Positions 9,186 to 17,718 of a DNA stretch of 64,000 nucleotides are shown piece by piece. The stretch comes from Fastidiosipila sanguinis. GTDB lineage: Bacteria > Bacillota > Clostridia > Saccharofermentanales > Fastidiosipilaceae. The stretch spans positions 1,480,001 through 1,544,000 of the forward strand of contig NZ_CP027226.1 in NCBI RefSeq assembly GCF_002998295.1, read 5' to 3'. The notes beneath the pieces are model-generated. The model was not told the origin of the DNA. It saw only the letters and a list, made by a program, of their open reading frames with translations, and searched no databases. Numbering within the stretch: the stretch's first letter is position 1; each line of letters starts with the position of its first letter. The position numbers and the translations under genes were made by a program.

Positions 9186-10976
9186 TTATAACGGTTTACA
9201 GACTTCTTTCAACCATTCAGCCTCTTCAGGTGTTAAATCCTGGTTTATATCTTTGTAAACTTTTTCGTGATATTCATTAATCCAAGCAATTTGTTCTTCA
9301 TTCAACATGCTCTTATCAATGGCTTCACGTTCTAGAGGTACTCTAGTCATTGTATCGAATTTCAAGAATTTATCTGTGCCAACTGTAGCAGCTTCTTCAC
9401 AAACAACTACACTCTCTATACGAATACCATGCTTATCCTCTTTATAAACTCCAGGCTCGTTACTTGTAATCATGCCTTCTTCCATAACTGTTGTGTTGTA
9501 TCTTCCGGAAGAAATGCTTTGTGGTCCTTCATGAACATTCAAGAAATATCCAATTCCGTGACCTGTACCATGTTTGAAATCCATGTGATTTTCCCACATT
9601 GGTTTACGAGCTAGCATATCTAATTGGTATCCAGTAGATCCTTCTAAGAACACTGCCATAGCTAAATCGACATGACTCATAACTGTTAATGTGTAGTCTT
9701 TTATTTCTTCTGCTGTCAATTCACCGACTGAAATTGTACGTGTAGTATCTGTTGTACCTTCCCAATATTGTCCACCAGCGTCAACTAGCATGAAGCTCTT
9801 ATTTTGCAATTGAGCTTTGTTATCTTCTGTGGCAGAGTAGTGTGCCATTGCGGCATTTGGTCCGTAAGCTGCTATAGTGCCGAAACTTAATTCAACGAAT
9901 GTGTCTAATTCTTCTCTAAATTCTAGAGCTTTTGCATCAACATCAAGTTCGTCAAATCTGCTTACATCCTCTTGTGTTTTTAACCAATGAATTAACTTAG
10001 TGAAAGCGATACCATCTTTACGATAAGCTTCATATTGGTTCTTGATTTCAGTCTCGTTCTTAACTGCTTTCTCGTCCAAAGTCCAGTCTCTACCATTAAT
10101 TACTTCAACATCCTCTGATAACTTGGAGTAAACTAAACTATTTATAGCTGTTTTATCTAATCTTAATGTTTTGCCAGAAAGTTCAGCCACAGCTTCGTAA
10201 ATATCATCATATTCTCTGAAGCTAACGCCTTCTGCTTCCATAGTAGCTCTTACTTCTGAATTGACTTTGTCTAGGTCAATAAATAGTTCTGCTTTATCCT
10301 GAGATACCATAGCAAAAGCATAAGCAACTGGTGTGCACTCTATGTCAGAACCTCTGAAGTTGTATAGCCAAGCAACATCATCTAAGCGACCGATCAAAGC
10401 TACATCGCTCTCTTTTTCTTCAAGATACTTTCTTAAGTCAGCAATCTTAGTTTCTGTACTTCTTCCTGTCCACTCTGTGCCTAAGGTGAAAATCTCTCCT
10501 TTTGGCATTTCAGGTTGATCTGTCCAGATATCTGCAACTAGTTGTAAGTTGAGTTCAATTTTAATACCTTTTTTGCCTAAAACTTCTTCGTAACGCTCGA
10601 CTTGAGCTTGGTTCATAATTGCACCATTTACACCTACAACATCACCTTCTTTTAAGTTCTCACTTAGGAACTCTAGCAAAGTAGGATAGCCAGGTGTTGC
10701 TAATTTCATTAATTCAAATTCTGTTCCGGCGATTTGGTGTTCCGCTTGAATAAAGTAGCGTCCGTCTGCCCATAATTTTGCAGCATTTTCTGTTACTAAT
10801 GCTGTACCTGCAGAACCTGTAAATCCTGTTAACCAATGTCTAGCTTCGAAATGTTTAGCATTATATTCTGTCATGTGTGGGTCTGATGTTGGAACTATAT
10901 ATGCTTGCACACCAGCATCACGCATAGCTTTTCTTAATAACGCTATCTTCTCGTCTGTGCTTATTTTTGCTGTCAT
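9186..10976 (-). CDS. pepP: Xaa-Pro aminopeptidase (aminopeptidase P, M24B family)
   Basis: 596 residues, matching the long three-domain form of aminopeptidase P. Two creatinase-like N-terminal domains (one begins DEKIALLRKAMRD; the second has ALIGRLDDVAWLYNFRGSD) precede the pita-bread catalytic domain. The dinuclear metal ligands are visible as VDAGGQYWEGTTDTTR (two Asp), GHGIGYFLNVHEGP (His), NEPGVYKEDKHGIRIES (two Glu). It removes an N-terminal residue in front of proline, in the cytoplasm. GAGGAG lies upstream of the ATG. Confidence 0.95.
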   Translation of the reverse strand: MTAKISTDEKIALLRKAMRDAGVQAYIVPTSDPHMTEYNAKHFEARHWLTGFTGSAGTALVTENAAKLWADGRYFIQAEHQIAGTEFELMKLATPGYPTLLEFLSENLKEGDVVGVNGAIMNQAQVERYEEVLGKKGIKIELNLQLVADIWTDQPEMPKGEIFTLGTEWTGRSTETKIADLRKYLEEKESDVALIGRLDDVAWLYNFRGSDIECTPVAYAFAMVSQDKAELFIDLDKVNSEVRATMEAEGVSFREYDDIYEAVAELSGKTLRLDKTAINSLVYSKLSEDVEVINGRDWTLDEKAVKNETEIKNQYEAYRKDGIAFTKLIHWLKTQEDVSRFDELDVDAKALEFREELDTFVELSFGTIAAYGPNAAMAHYSATEDNKAQLQNKSFMLVDAGGQYWEGTTDTTRTISVGELTAEEIKDYTLTVMSHVDLAMAVFLEGSTGYQLDMLARKPMWENHMDFKHGTGHGIGYFLNVHEGPQSISSGRYNTTVMEEGMITSNEPGVYKEDKHGIRIESVVVCEEAATVGTDKFLKFDTMTRVPLEREAIDKSMLNEEQIAWINEYHEKVYKDINQDLTPEEAEWLKEVCKPL

Positions 10977-11055
10977 AATACGCTTTCTCCTCTTTTGTTT
11001 TTTATTTGATTTAATTTTATTTTCATTTGCTTATGTTCGTACATTATAGCCTATA

Positions 11056-11508
11056 CTAAGCGATATTTAAATCCATCAATAAGGCATCTTCTCCCTGTTT
11101 GTAATAGTCCTTACGCCTACCAACCTCGATAAAGCCTAAATTTTTGTACAGATTAATTGCTTTGTAATTAATCGAGTTTACTTCAAGGATTATTTTCTTT
11201 ACTTCGTGGTCTTTAGCTACGTCTTTCAACGTGTTCATTAGCCTTTTGCCTAGACCTTCACGTCTGCGATTAGAAACTACTGCAAATCTCATTATTTCCA
11301 TTTCAGCATATAAAGTTTGGACAATCACATAAGCCAGTATCTTCTCATTCACCCCATCAAACAAAACATATATTGCCTTATCTTTCTCACTTGACTCTAA
11401 ATAGTTTGCAAGCGTTGCTTCGCCCCAAGGATCCGAGAAAATTTCCACTTCAAGAGAGCCCAGTTCATATAAATCATCTTTGTTTGCTTGACGAAATTCT
11501 ATTGCCAT
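11056..11508 (-). CDS. rimI: Ribosomal protein S18 N-alanine acetyltransferase (GNAT family)
   Basis: About 150 residues from the ATG at 11508. The GNAT acetyl-CoA loop is RRREGLGKRL, with IILEVNSINYKAINLYKNLGF downstream, a classic RimI signature (EVxxxNxxAxxLYxxxGF). An in-frame ATG at 11535 would add nine residues but has no ribosome binding site; the chosen start has AAAAGG about 12 bases upstream and gives the usual family length. It is the last gene of tsaE-tsaB-rimI, the order common in Firmicutes. By homology it acetylates the N-terminal alanine of S18. Confidence 0.88.
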   Translation of the reverse strand: MAIEFRQANKDDLYELGSLEVEIFSDPWGEATLANYLESSEKDKAIYVLFDGVNEKILAYVIVQTLYAEMEIMRFAVVSNRRREGLGKRLMNTLKDVAKDHEVKKIILEVNSINYKAINLYKNLGFIEVGRRKDYYKQGEDALLMDLNIA

Positions 11509-11569
11509 ATAATACTTTAACCTTTTCCCAAACATCTACAGCTTCAACGTGCTTATTAGTAAATAAGAA

Positions 11570-12274
11570 CTATTTGTTCAATTCTCGCTCTGCCTCAGTC
11601 GGTGCATAGTATTCTGGCAGTAACTCTTCCGCTTCTAGGAACCTACCTGCCTCATATTCTCTCAACGATACCTTGTGTAAGTCCTCTGGTCTGTACAAAG
11701 CCTCCGCCATCTCTGCTTCTACCTTTGGCAAAAGCTCTAAAACTGCTTCGTCTGCAATATACATTTCACGTGCCTGATCACCGGCAAAAATAATTTTATT
11801 AATCTTAATCTCTTTATCTTCTAGTGCCTTTGCAACTTTTTCAGCGAATATCTCAACTTCACCAACAGAAGCTTCTACTAGAGTAGTATCTCCCACTACA
11901 GCATTAGCATAAACTCTTCTATTTCTAGCATCTAACATAGACAAAGTTAAAGTATCAGCAGATCTTTTATCCTCCGCAATAGCATCTAGTGTATTGACTT
12001 TAAGACATGGTTTATTTTTCACAAAAGCTAGAGCCTGAACAGTAGCAATACCAATTCTTAAACCTGTAAAAGATCCTGGCCCCTCTGATGCAGCAAAATA
12101 ATCTATCTCATCCAAACTCACTCCTGCAGATTCTAATAACTCATCTATTGCAGAAATTATATGCTGAGAATGTGTTCTGCTTGCCTCTTTAAATACTCCT
12201 GTAATATAAGAATTTTCATCACCTAAGCTACAAATTAAATGTGGAGTAGCTGTGTCTATTGTTAGTATTTTCAC
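11570..12274 (-). CDS. tsaB: tRNA threonylcarbamoyladenosine biosynthesis protein TsaB
   Basis: 234 residues of the ASKHA-fold YeaZ family. It opens with MKILTIDTATPHL and contains AASEGPGSFTGLRIGIATV, the diagnostic TsaB segment. It is the scaffold partner of TsaD in the t6A37 tRNA-modifying complex and is not itself catalytic. It follows tsaE by 12 bases and precedes rimI. tsaD is not in the window. Confidence 0.95.
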   Translation of the reverse strand: MKILTIDTATPHLICSLGDENSYITGVFKEASRTHSQHIISAIDELLESAGVSLDEIDYFAASEGPGSFTGLRIGIATVQALAFVKNKPCLKVNTLDAIAEDKRSADTLTLSMLDARNRRVYANAVVGDTTLVEASVGEVEIFAEKVAKALEDKEIKINKIIFAGDQAREMYIADEAVLELLPKVEAEMAEALYRPEDLHKVSLREYEAGRFLEAEELLPEYYAPTEAERELNK

Positions 12275-12286
12275 CTTTTACCTCTT

Positions 12287-12835
12287 CTAAACTTCAAGCT
12301 CTCTGGGAAAACTATCAAGTTCTTGCCACTTGTCTAAAATTTCTTGAGCTCTCTTGCCGTTAGCTAATATCTCAAAATCTCTATGAACATTATCTATTTG
12401 CACATTTATCTTTTCTGCCGAAAAATCAAGAGCCATCGCCCTCTCAGCAGTAATTTTAATTATCAATCTATCAGCGTCTAAAGCTTCTAGAGCATCCTCG
12501 ATAATTTCTGGCCATTCTATACAGACCACCATACCATCACTGAAATATTCATTAAATCCCTCATGCAAAAAACTCTCGCTACCTTTTAGCCTGTATGCAT
12601 CGAAGTGACAAAGTGAAGGTCCTGAATTGCTTTCATAAATTTGCATAATTGTAAAAGTAGGGCTGCTTACAGTATCAGGATCTATGCCGAGGCCCTCTGC
12701 CAAAGCACGTACAAAAGTAGTTTTGCCCGCACCAAGATCACCTTGCAAAGTCAAGATGTCATTGCCTGAGAGCACTTTCGCTAAACTATTGGCTATTTTT
12801 TTCGTATCATTAAGTTCTTTAATAAGAAATTTCAT
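12287..12835 (-). CDS. tsaE: tRNA threonylcarbamoyladenosine biosynthesis ATPase TsaE
   Basis: 182 residues. The P-loop is GDLGAGKTTF (about residues 34-43), followed by VSSPTFTIMQIYE and CHFDAYRL, the standard YjeE/TsaE motifs; the usual W in the third motif is seen in CIEWPE. The C-terminal 30 residues extend beyond many homologues. TsaE supplies ATPase activity to the TsaB-TsaD t6A complex. It is first in the tsaE-tsaB-rimI operon. Confidence 0.95.
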   Translation of the reverse strand: MKFLIKELNDTKKIANSLAKVLSGNDILTLQGDLGAGKTTFVRALAEGLGIDPDTVSSPTFTIMQIYESNSGPSLCHFDAYRLKGSESFLHEGFNEYFSDGMVVCIEWPEIIEDALEALDADRLIIKITAERAMALDFSAEKINVQIDNVHRDFEILANGKRAQEILDKWQELDSFPRELEV

Positions 12836-12975
12836 AATCTAAAACTTCAAACACTTTCAAATTTTCCTTTTATGTATATGTATTTTATTATTTTTTAAAC
12901 TTATAGTCCACTAGCCGGAATATCCTCATTTCGTGCGACTTAATCTTGACTAGAAAAATCGTTTCAAATACAAAT

Positions 12976-13018
12976 ACAAAAAGCCTCATGAGCACAACTC
13001 GTACTCAAGAGGCTTAAT
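12976..13018 (-). terminator. Terminator after the FMN reductase gene
   Basis: Arms AAGCCTC (12981-12987) and GAGGCTT (13009-13015) enclose a loop with the inner complement ATGAG/CTCAA. Reading the minus strand, the hairpin is followed by TTTTTG. It lies 45 bases past the stop at 13063. Confidence 0.75.
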
Positions 13019-13062
13019 AGTCTTAATATATTTTAATAAATTTGAACTGCTCTATTCGCTAA

Positions 13063-13620
13063 CTATCTAACAGTTTTCAAAGCCTTAGCCCATTTAACTA
13101 AGGCAGCTACCATTAGTTCTACAGTTGCTTCACGATATTCTTGTGGCTTAAATTCGCCATTTTGCCAATCAGTGAATATATTGAAGTTTGCGAATTTACC
13201 TTGAACAGCTAAACCAAGATTAGAAAGTGTAATTCTTAATACTTGGATTGCTGTAATACCGTCAGTAGAACCATATCCAACTATACTTGCTGCCTTGTCT
13301 GTCCATTCTCCACCTAACAAGCAAATTGCGTTCAATAAAGCTGGAGATGTGTTTTTATTATATTCAGGTGTTACGAAGATATAGCCATCAAACTCTTCTA
13401 TTTTTTCTGACCACTTAGTAATTTTGGGATCATCATATTGTTTATTAAGCATTAGTGGTGGTGCTGAGTTAAAATCTGGCAAATCATATTCCAAAATATC
13501 TACTAACTCAAATTCTGCTTCCTGAGTAAACTCATTTGCTACCTTAACAACGTAATCAGCAACGTCACGATTGACTCTACCTTCACGTGTACTACCTGTA
13601 ATAACTGCTATTTTTAACAT
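13063..13620 (-). CDS. NADPH-dependent FMN reductase family protein
   Basis: 185 residues of flavodoxin-like fold. ITGSTREGRVNRDVADYVV is the phosphate-binding loop for FMN, and VTPEYNKNTSPALLNAI is the hallmark second motif of NADPH-dependent FMN reductases and azoreductase-like quinone reductases. It is a soluble oxidoreductase; the physiological acceptor is unknown. It is a single-gene unit with its own terminator, divergent from the Tm-1-like operon. GAGGAGG precedes the ATG. Confidence 0.9.
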   Translation of the reverse strand: MLKIAVITGSTREGRVNRDVADYVVKVANEFTQEAEFELVDILEYDLPDFNSAPPLMLNKQYDDPKITKWSEKIEEFDGYIFVTPEYNKNTSPALLNAICLLGGEWTDKAASIVGYGSTDGITAIQVLRITLSNLGLAVQGKFANFNIFTDWQNGEFKPQEYREATVELMVAALVKWAKALKTVR

Positions 13621-13866
13621 TTTTCCTCCTCTGACAAATACTATTATCGTGTGTATTTTTTAACGGATAAAAATATAGCTATTTATTTTTTATAAAACTG
13701 AGCTTTTGTAACAAAATTATTTTTTATTTTGTGATAGCTCATGAAGGAAAATATTTTTCTGATTTAAGACCTTTTTCACAATTATTTTTTATATTTTGCT
13801 TTTCATAAATTACCAATAACTTTATCCACAAGTTACAAATTCTTTTTAAATTATGGCAATTCTTTC

Positions 13867-13895
13867 TTAACCATTTTACTGTGGTGATATATAAT
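13867..13895 (+). promoter_or_regulatory. Promoter of the Tm-1-like / TIM-barrel operon
   Basis: TTAACC (13867-13872), a 17-base spacer, then a perfect TATAAT (13890-13895) lie 43 bases upstream of the ribosome-binding-site-supported ATG. The rest of the 318-base divergent intergenic region (13621-13938) is AT-rich, and I see no gene in it. Confidence 0.65.
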
Positions 13896-13938
13896 ATTAG
13901 TGCAATCTATTTATTGTTTTAAGGAGGTAAAACTACAA

Positions 13939-15159
13939 ATGAGCAGAAAGAAAACTATTGCAGTCGTTGGTACTTTCGATACCAAAGGGAAAGAGTTATC
14001 TTACATAAAAGATGTAATTGAAAGCTTAGGTGCTGATACCCTCTGTATCGATACAGGTATATTTGAAACAGATTTTGATATTGATATTACTTGTGGTGAA
14101 TTAGCCAGAGAAGTCGATGCAGATATTCATAAATTGCGTGAAAGAAACGATCGTGGTGAAAATGTTGACACTCAATGCAGAGCTCTAGAAAAATTATTGC
14201 CAAGATTATATGCAGAGGATAAGATTGATGCAGCTATCTCTGCTGGAGGTTCTGGTGGTACTTCTATCGTTGCTCCAGCATTCCGTGCCTTGCCAATCGG
14301 AGTTCCAAAAATAATAGTCTCCACAATGGCAGCTTCAAGTACAGGTCATACATATATAGGTGAAAGTGATTTAATCCTTATTCCATCAATTGTTGACGTT
14401 GCTGGTCTAAACTCAATTTCTACACAGATCTATGATAACGCAGCCAAAGCTATAGTCGGTATGGCATCTCTTGAGCACGAAAACACGCACGAAAACAAAC
14501 CTTTAATCGCAGCTACAATGTTTGGTAATACAACACCAGCAGTTAACTATGCACGTGAATATATGGAAGAACAAGGTTATGAAGTTCTAGTATTCCACGC
14601 TACAGGTTCTGGTGGTAAGACTATGGAACACTTAATCGACCAAGGTTTCTTCGATGGTGTACTAGATATTACAACAACAGAATGGAATGACGAATTGTTC
14701 GGCGGTGTTTTAGCAGCTGGTCCAAATAGATTAGAGTCCGCAGGTAAATTAGGTGTACCTCAAATAGTTTCTGTTGGTGCTATTGATGAAATCAACTTCG
14801 GCCACATCGATACTTTGCCAGAAGCAATGAAATCTAGAAATATTTACAAACACAACCCTATGGTTACTCTAGTCAGAACAACCCCAGAAGAAAACAAAGC
14901 TGCAGGTGAGGAAATTGCAGAAAAACTCAATATGTCAAACGGTCCTACAGTTCTTATTTACCCACTCAAAGGTAACGGTTATCTATCTGAAGAAGGTATG
15001 CCATTCTATGATGCCGAAGCAGATGCAGCCTTGTTACAAGCATTACGAGATAATTTAGATCCTGAAAAAGTCACTCTAATAGAACTAGATACACACATTA
15101 ACACTAAAGAATTTGGTGAAGCATGTGCTAAGAAACTTCTAGAATTATTAGGCAAGTAA
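13939..15159 (+). CDS. Tm-1-like ATP-binding domain protein (UPF0261 family)
   Basis: 406 residues from the ATG at 13939. AAGGAGG at 13921-13927 is correctly placed for this start, whereas an in-frame ATG at 13900 has none. Motifs include AVVGTFDTKGKELSYIK at the N-terminus, SAGGSGGTSIVAPAFRALP and FHATGSGGKTMEHLI in the middle, and IYPLKGNGYLSEEG near the end. These are hallmarks of the UPF0261 family, whose plant member Tm-1 binds ATP and inhibits tobamovirus replication. In bacteria the biochemical role is unsettled. In the plant protein this domain is fused to a TIM-barrel domain; here that domain is the next gene, 84 bases downstream. Confidence 0.92.
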   Translation: MSRKKTIAVVGTFDTKGKELSYIKDVIESLGADTLCIDTGIFETDFDIDITCGELAREVDADIHKLRERNDRGENVDTQCRALEKLLPRLYAEDKIDAAISAGGSGGTSIVAPAFRALPIGVPKIIVSTMAASSTGHTYIGESDLILIPSIVDVAGLNSISTQIYDNAAKAIVGMASLEHENTHENKPLIAATMFGNTTPAVNYAREYMEEQGYEVLVFHATGSGGKTMEHLIDQGFFDGVLDITTTEWNDELFGGVLAAGPNRLESAGKLGVPQIVSVGAIDEINFGHIDTLPEAMKSRNIYKHNPMVTLVRTTPEENKAAGEEIAEKLNMSNGPTVLIYPLKGNGYLSEEGMPFYDAEADAALLQALRDNLDPEKVTLIELDTHINTKEFGEACAKKLLELLGK

Positions 15160-15243
15160 TTTGAGAATATCGATAAAAAATATTAATAAAAATATATAGA
15201 GAAAAATCTAACGTAGATTTAAAAACAAATTAGGAGGTAAAAA

Positions 15244-16077
15244 ATGAATAATTTAAGCAGAAAAGAAATAATGGAAAAATTTAAACAACAAGTAGAATCA
15301 GGCGAAATGCTACTTGGTGTCGGTGCTGGTACAGGTATCACAGCTAAATCAAGTGAAGCCGGTGGCGCTGACATGTTCATTATCTATAACTCTGGTCGTT
15401 ATAGAATGGCTGGTAGAGGTTCACTCGCAGGCTTACTCGCATACGGAGATGCTAACCAAATAGTTACTGAAATGGCAGGCGAAGTTATTCCAGTAGTTAA
15501 AAACACCCCTGTACTAGCAGGTGTTAACGGTACTGACCCATTCAGAAATATGCCTTACTTCTTGAAACAATTAAAAGAAATGGGATTTGACGGTGTACAA
15601 AACTTCCCTACTGTAGGTCTTATTGACGGTACCTTCAGACAAAACCTAGAAGAAACAGGTATGGGCTACGACCTAGAAGTTGAAATGATTAGACACGCAC
15701 ACGAGCTAGACATGTTGACAACTCCTTATGTCTTCAATGCTGACGATGCACGCAAAATGGCAGAAGCTGGCGCAGATATTCTAGTTGCTCACATGGGTCT
15801 TACAACATCAGGTACTATCGGTGCTGAAACATCCAAGACTCTAGACGACTGTGTTAAATTAATTGATGAAATCGCAGCTGCTGGACGTGAGGTAAATCCA
15901 GATATTATGGTAATTGCTCACGGTGGTCCTATCGCAGAACCAGAAGAAGCAAAATACGTAGTAGAAAATTGCGAAAATATTCAAGGTTTCTTCGGAGCTT
16001 CAAGTATTGAGAGATTAGCTGCAGAGCGTGGCATCAAAGAGCAAACAGAAAGCTTCAAGGATATTAAGTTGAAGTAA
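15244..16077 (+). CDS. PEP-hydrolase-like TIM-barrel protein (second half of Tm-1)
   Basis: 277 residues, start supported by AGGAGG nine bases before the ATG. The segments [55 protein letters not shown] and VIAHGGPI are characteristic of the phosphoenolpyruvate hydrolase-like TIM-barrel family (PF09370). This domain forms the C-terminal half of plant Tm-1. Family members have been described as PEP hydrolase or signal-transduction TIM barrels; activity here is inferred only. It lies in one operon with the UPF0261 gene. Its terminator is interrupted by the insertion sequence that follows. Confidence 0.9.
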   Translation: MNNLSRKEIMEKFKQQVESGEMLLGVGAGTGITAKSSEAGGADMFIIYNSGRYRMAGRGSLAGLLAYGDANQIVTEMAGEVIPVVKNTPVLAGVNGTDPFRNMPYFLKQLKEMGFDGVQNFPTVGLIDGTFRQNLEETGMGYDLEVEMIRHAHELDMLTTPYVFNADDARKMAEAGADILVAHMGLTTSGTIGAETSKTLDDCVKLIDEIAAAGREVNPDIMVIAHGGPIAEPEEAKYVVENCENIQGFFGASSIERLAAERGIKEQTESFKDIKLK

Positions 16078-16132
16078 GTTAATTATAACTAGAAGAGCGG
16101 ATCAAAAGAAGAAACAGGGGTTTCATTGGAAG

Positions 16133-16156
16133 TGTACCGACCCCCAAAAGTTAGAC
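16133..16156 (+). repeat. Left terminal inverted repeat of the IS
   Basis: TGTACC followed by the 18-base block GACCCCCAAAAGTTAGAC, which recurs inverted at the right end. Confidence 0.9.
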
Positions 16157-16188
16157 CAAAATCTAACGATTGGGAGGTCGGTATTTTT

Positions 16189-16767
16189 ATGGCAAAACAT
16201 AGTTTTGAATTCAAGAAGAAAGTTGTTTTAGAATATTTGGATGGTAAAGGTGGACTGGATTATCTTTCTAAAAAATATGGATTTGGCTCTAATTCTCAAA
16301 TACGCAAATGGATCAATGCATATAAGGCGTTTGGCGATGAAGGATTAATGCGTTCTCGTAAAAAAGCAAAATATTCTTTCGAAAAGAAGCTTTATGTTGT
16401 AGAGTTATATCTATCAAGTGAGATTTCATACCAAGACTTGGCGATCCGAGAAGGTATAAACAATCCAAGTATGATTTGTAACTGGGTTAACCGCTTTCGT
16501 GTTGCTGGTCCTGATGCTTTGAAACCTCGTAAGAAAGGTCGAAAGAGAAAATTGGATAAACCTAAGATAGATAGTAAAGCTAAACAATTAGAAGAAAAAA
16601 TAGTTGATACAAGTGCAGAATATGTTAAAGAACTAGAAGATGAATTGCTTAAACTAAAAATTGAGAATGCCTTTTTAAAAGAACTGAGGAGACTGCGTTT
16701 AGAGGACGAGGCAAAAATGAGAGAACGGCACTCGTCATCAACAGTCTCCGAGGAGAATTCAAACTAA
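16189..16767 (+). CDS. IS150-group transposase OrfA (DNA-binding part)
   Basis: 192 residues from the ATG at 16189, which has GGGAGG upstream; an earlier in-frame ATG at 16126 lies outside the element and is not credible. Two helix-turn-helix units are visible (about residues 8-45, GGLDYLSKKYGFGSNSQIRKW, and about 65-105, SYQDLAIREGINNPSMICNW). A basic stretch RKKGRKRKL and a coiled-coil heptad region near residues 140-170 follow. It binds the IS ends and modulates transposition. Near its 3' end the heptamer TTTAAAA (16674-16680) sits in the right phase for a -1 ribosomal slip into orfB. Confidence 0.93.
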   Translation: MAKHSFEFKKKVVLEYLDGKGGLDYLSKKYGFGSNSQIRKWINAYKAFGDEGLMRSRKKAKYSFEKKLYVVELYLSSEISYQDLAIREGINNPSMICNWVNRFRVAGPDALKPRKKGRKRKLDKPKIDSKAKQLEEKIVDTSAEYVKELEDELLKLKIENAFLKELRRLRLEDEAKMRERHSSSTVSEENSN

Positions 16768-16790
16768 AAGACCTTCTCTCTTATACAAGC

Positions 16791-17609
16791 ATGCCTAAAG
16801 CAACATATATGTACTGGCAGAAAAGATTCTATAGAGAGAACCCTGATAAAGAAATCGAGGATAAGATTATTGAAATCAGAGAGACTCACAAGAATTATGG
16901 TTATCGTCGAGTGGTTGGAGAATTAAGAAACCAAGGCTACTGTGTGAACAAAAAGAAAGTACAACGTATAATGCAAAAACTTGTTTTGCAGGTTACCTCC
17001 TTCACTCGAAAGAGCCGAAAGTACAGTTCGTACAAAGGTAAAGTCGGAACGGTTGCTCCTAATCGCATAAGGAGACGATTTAATACATATATTCCACATC
17101 AGAAGATTACAACAGATACTACAGAGTTTAAGTATTATGAGATTAATGCTAAGGGTCACATGACAATGCATAAGCTCTATCTGGATCCATTTATGGATAT
17201 GTGTAATGGTGAAATAATAAGCTATGCAATTGACAAGAATCCTTCTGCTAAAAATGTCATGGGTGCATTGGAACAGGCTATTGCAATAACATCAGATTGC
17301 AAATATAGAAGGACTTTCCATTCGGATCAAGGCTGGGCTTACCAAATGAAAGCATACTCTCATCGTCTAAAAGAAGAAAGAATCTTCCAAAGTATGTCTC
17401 GTAAGGGCAACTGTCGTGATAACGCTGTTATGGAGAACTTCTTTGGACTACTTAAGCAAGAAATCTATTATGGTGTTACTTACTATAGCTATGATGAGCT
17501 AAAGTCAGAAATAGAACGATATATAAAGTATTATAATGAACAAAGGATTAAAGAAAAATTAGGATGGCTAAGTCCAGTGCAATACAGGCTTAGACTCTTG
17601 GCTGCATAA
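16791..17609 (+). CDS. IS150-group transposase OrfB (DDE integrase part)
   Basis: 272 residues from the first ATG. The frame is open from about 16664 and encodes ERTALVINSLRGEFKLKDLL before that ATG, which is the usual OrfB N-terminus, so the active product is probably the OrfAB fusion made by -1 frameshifting. The HTH_21 segment HKNYGYRRV and the rve integrase core follow. The DDE triad is visible in TTDTTEFKY (Asp), FHSDQGW (Asp) and FGLLKQEIYY (Glu), with the usual D-x-E spacing. No internal stop was seen. Confidence 0.95.
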   Translation: MPKATYMYWQKRFYRENPDKEIEDKIIEIRETHKNYGYRRVVGELRNQGYCVNKKKVQRIMQKLVLQVTSFTRKSRKYSSYKGKVGTVAPNRIRRRFNTYIPHQKITTDTTEFKYYEINAKGHMTMHKLYLDPFMDMCNGEIISYAIDKNPSAKNVMGALEQAIAITSDCKYRRTFHSDQGWAYQMKAYSHRLKEERIFQSMSRKGNCRDNAVMENFFGLLKQEIYYGVTYYSYDELKSEIERYIKYYNEQRIKEKLGWLSPVQYRLRLLAA

Positions 17610-17612
17610 AAA

Positions 17613-17643
17613 TAGCGTAGCAGTCATATAAACTGCTACGCTA
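17613..17643 (-). terminator. Hairpin at the transposase 3' end, terminator-like on the minus strand
   Basis: Perfect 12-bp arms TAGCGTAGCAGT (17613-17624) and ACTGCTACGCTA (17632-17643) enclose a seven-base loop. On the minus strand the stem is followed by TTTTTATG. On the plus strand it is followed by A residues. It may therefore block transcription entering the element from the right side. Confidence 0.6.
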
Positions 17644-17648
17644 AAAAA

Positions 17649-17672
17649 GTCTAACTTTTGGGGGTCACATCA
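17649..17672 (-). repeat. Right terminal inverted repeat of the IS
   Basis: Read inward on the minus strand it is TGATGT followed by the same 18-base block GACCCCCAAAAGTTAGAC as the left end. Confidence 0.9.
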
Positions 17673-17718
17673 AAGCCCCTGTTTTTGTTTGCTATTTAAC
17701 TAAAACTAAACTACCAAA

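Larger units (their letters stand above)
16133..17672 (+). mobile_element. IS3-family insertion sequence, IS150 group, 1540 bp
   Basis: Imperfect terminal inverted repeats share the block GACCCCCAAAAGTTAGAC, with outer bases TGTACC on the left and TGATGT (inward reading) on the right. AAG occurs directly before 16133 and directly after 17672, matching a 3-bp target duplication. Inside are overlapping orfA and orfB in the -1 arrangement. Both frames are intact, so the copy looks potentially active. Boundaries were set from the repeats and the target duplication together. Confidence 0.95.
16112..17686 (+). terminator. Rho-independent terminator split by an insertion sequence
   Basis: Left arm AAACAGGGGTTT (16112-16123), loop CATTGG and AAG (16130-16132) lie before the element. 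CCCCTG plus a T-run (17676-17686) lies after it. Removing the element and one AAG copy restores a 12-bp stem (one G-U pair), a six-base loop and a U-tract, placed 34 bases after the stop of the TIM-barrel gene. Confidence 0.85.

Noticed and set aside
13621-13938. Possible riboswitch or small RNA in the divergent gap
   Set aside because: AT-rich with no conserved structure recognised; only promoter elements can be supported.
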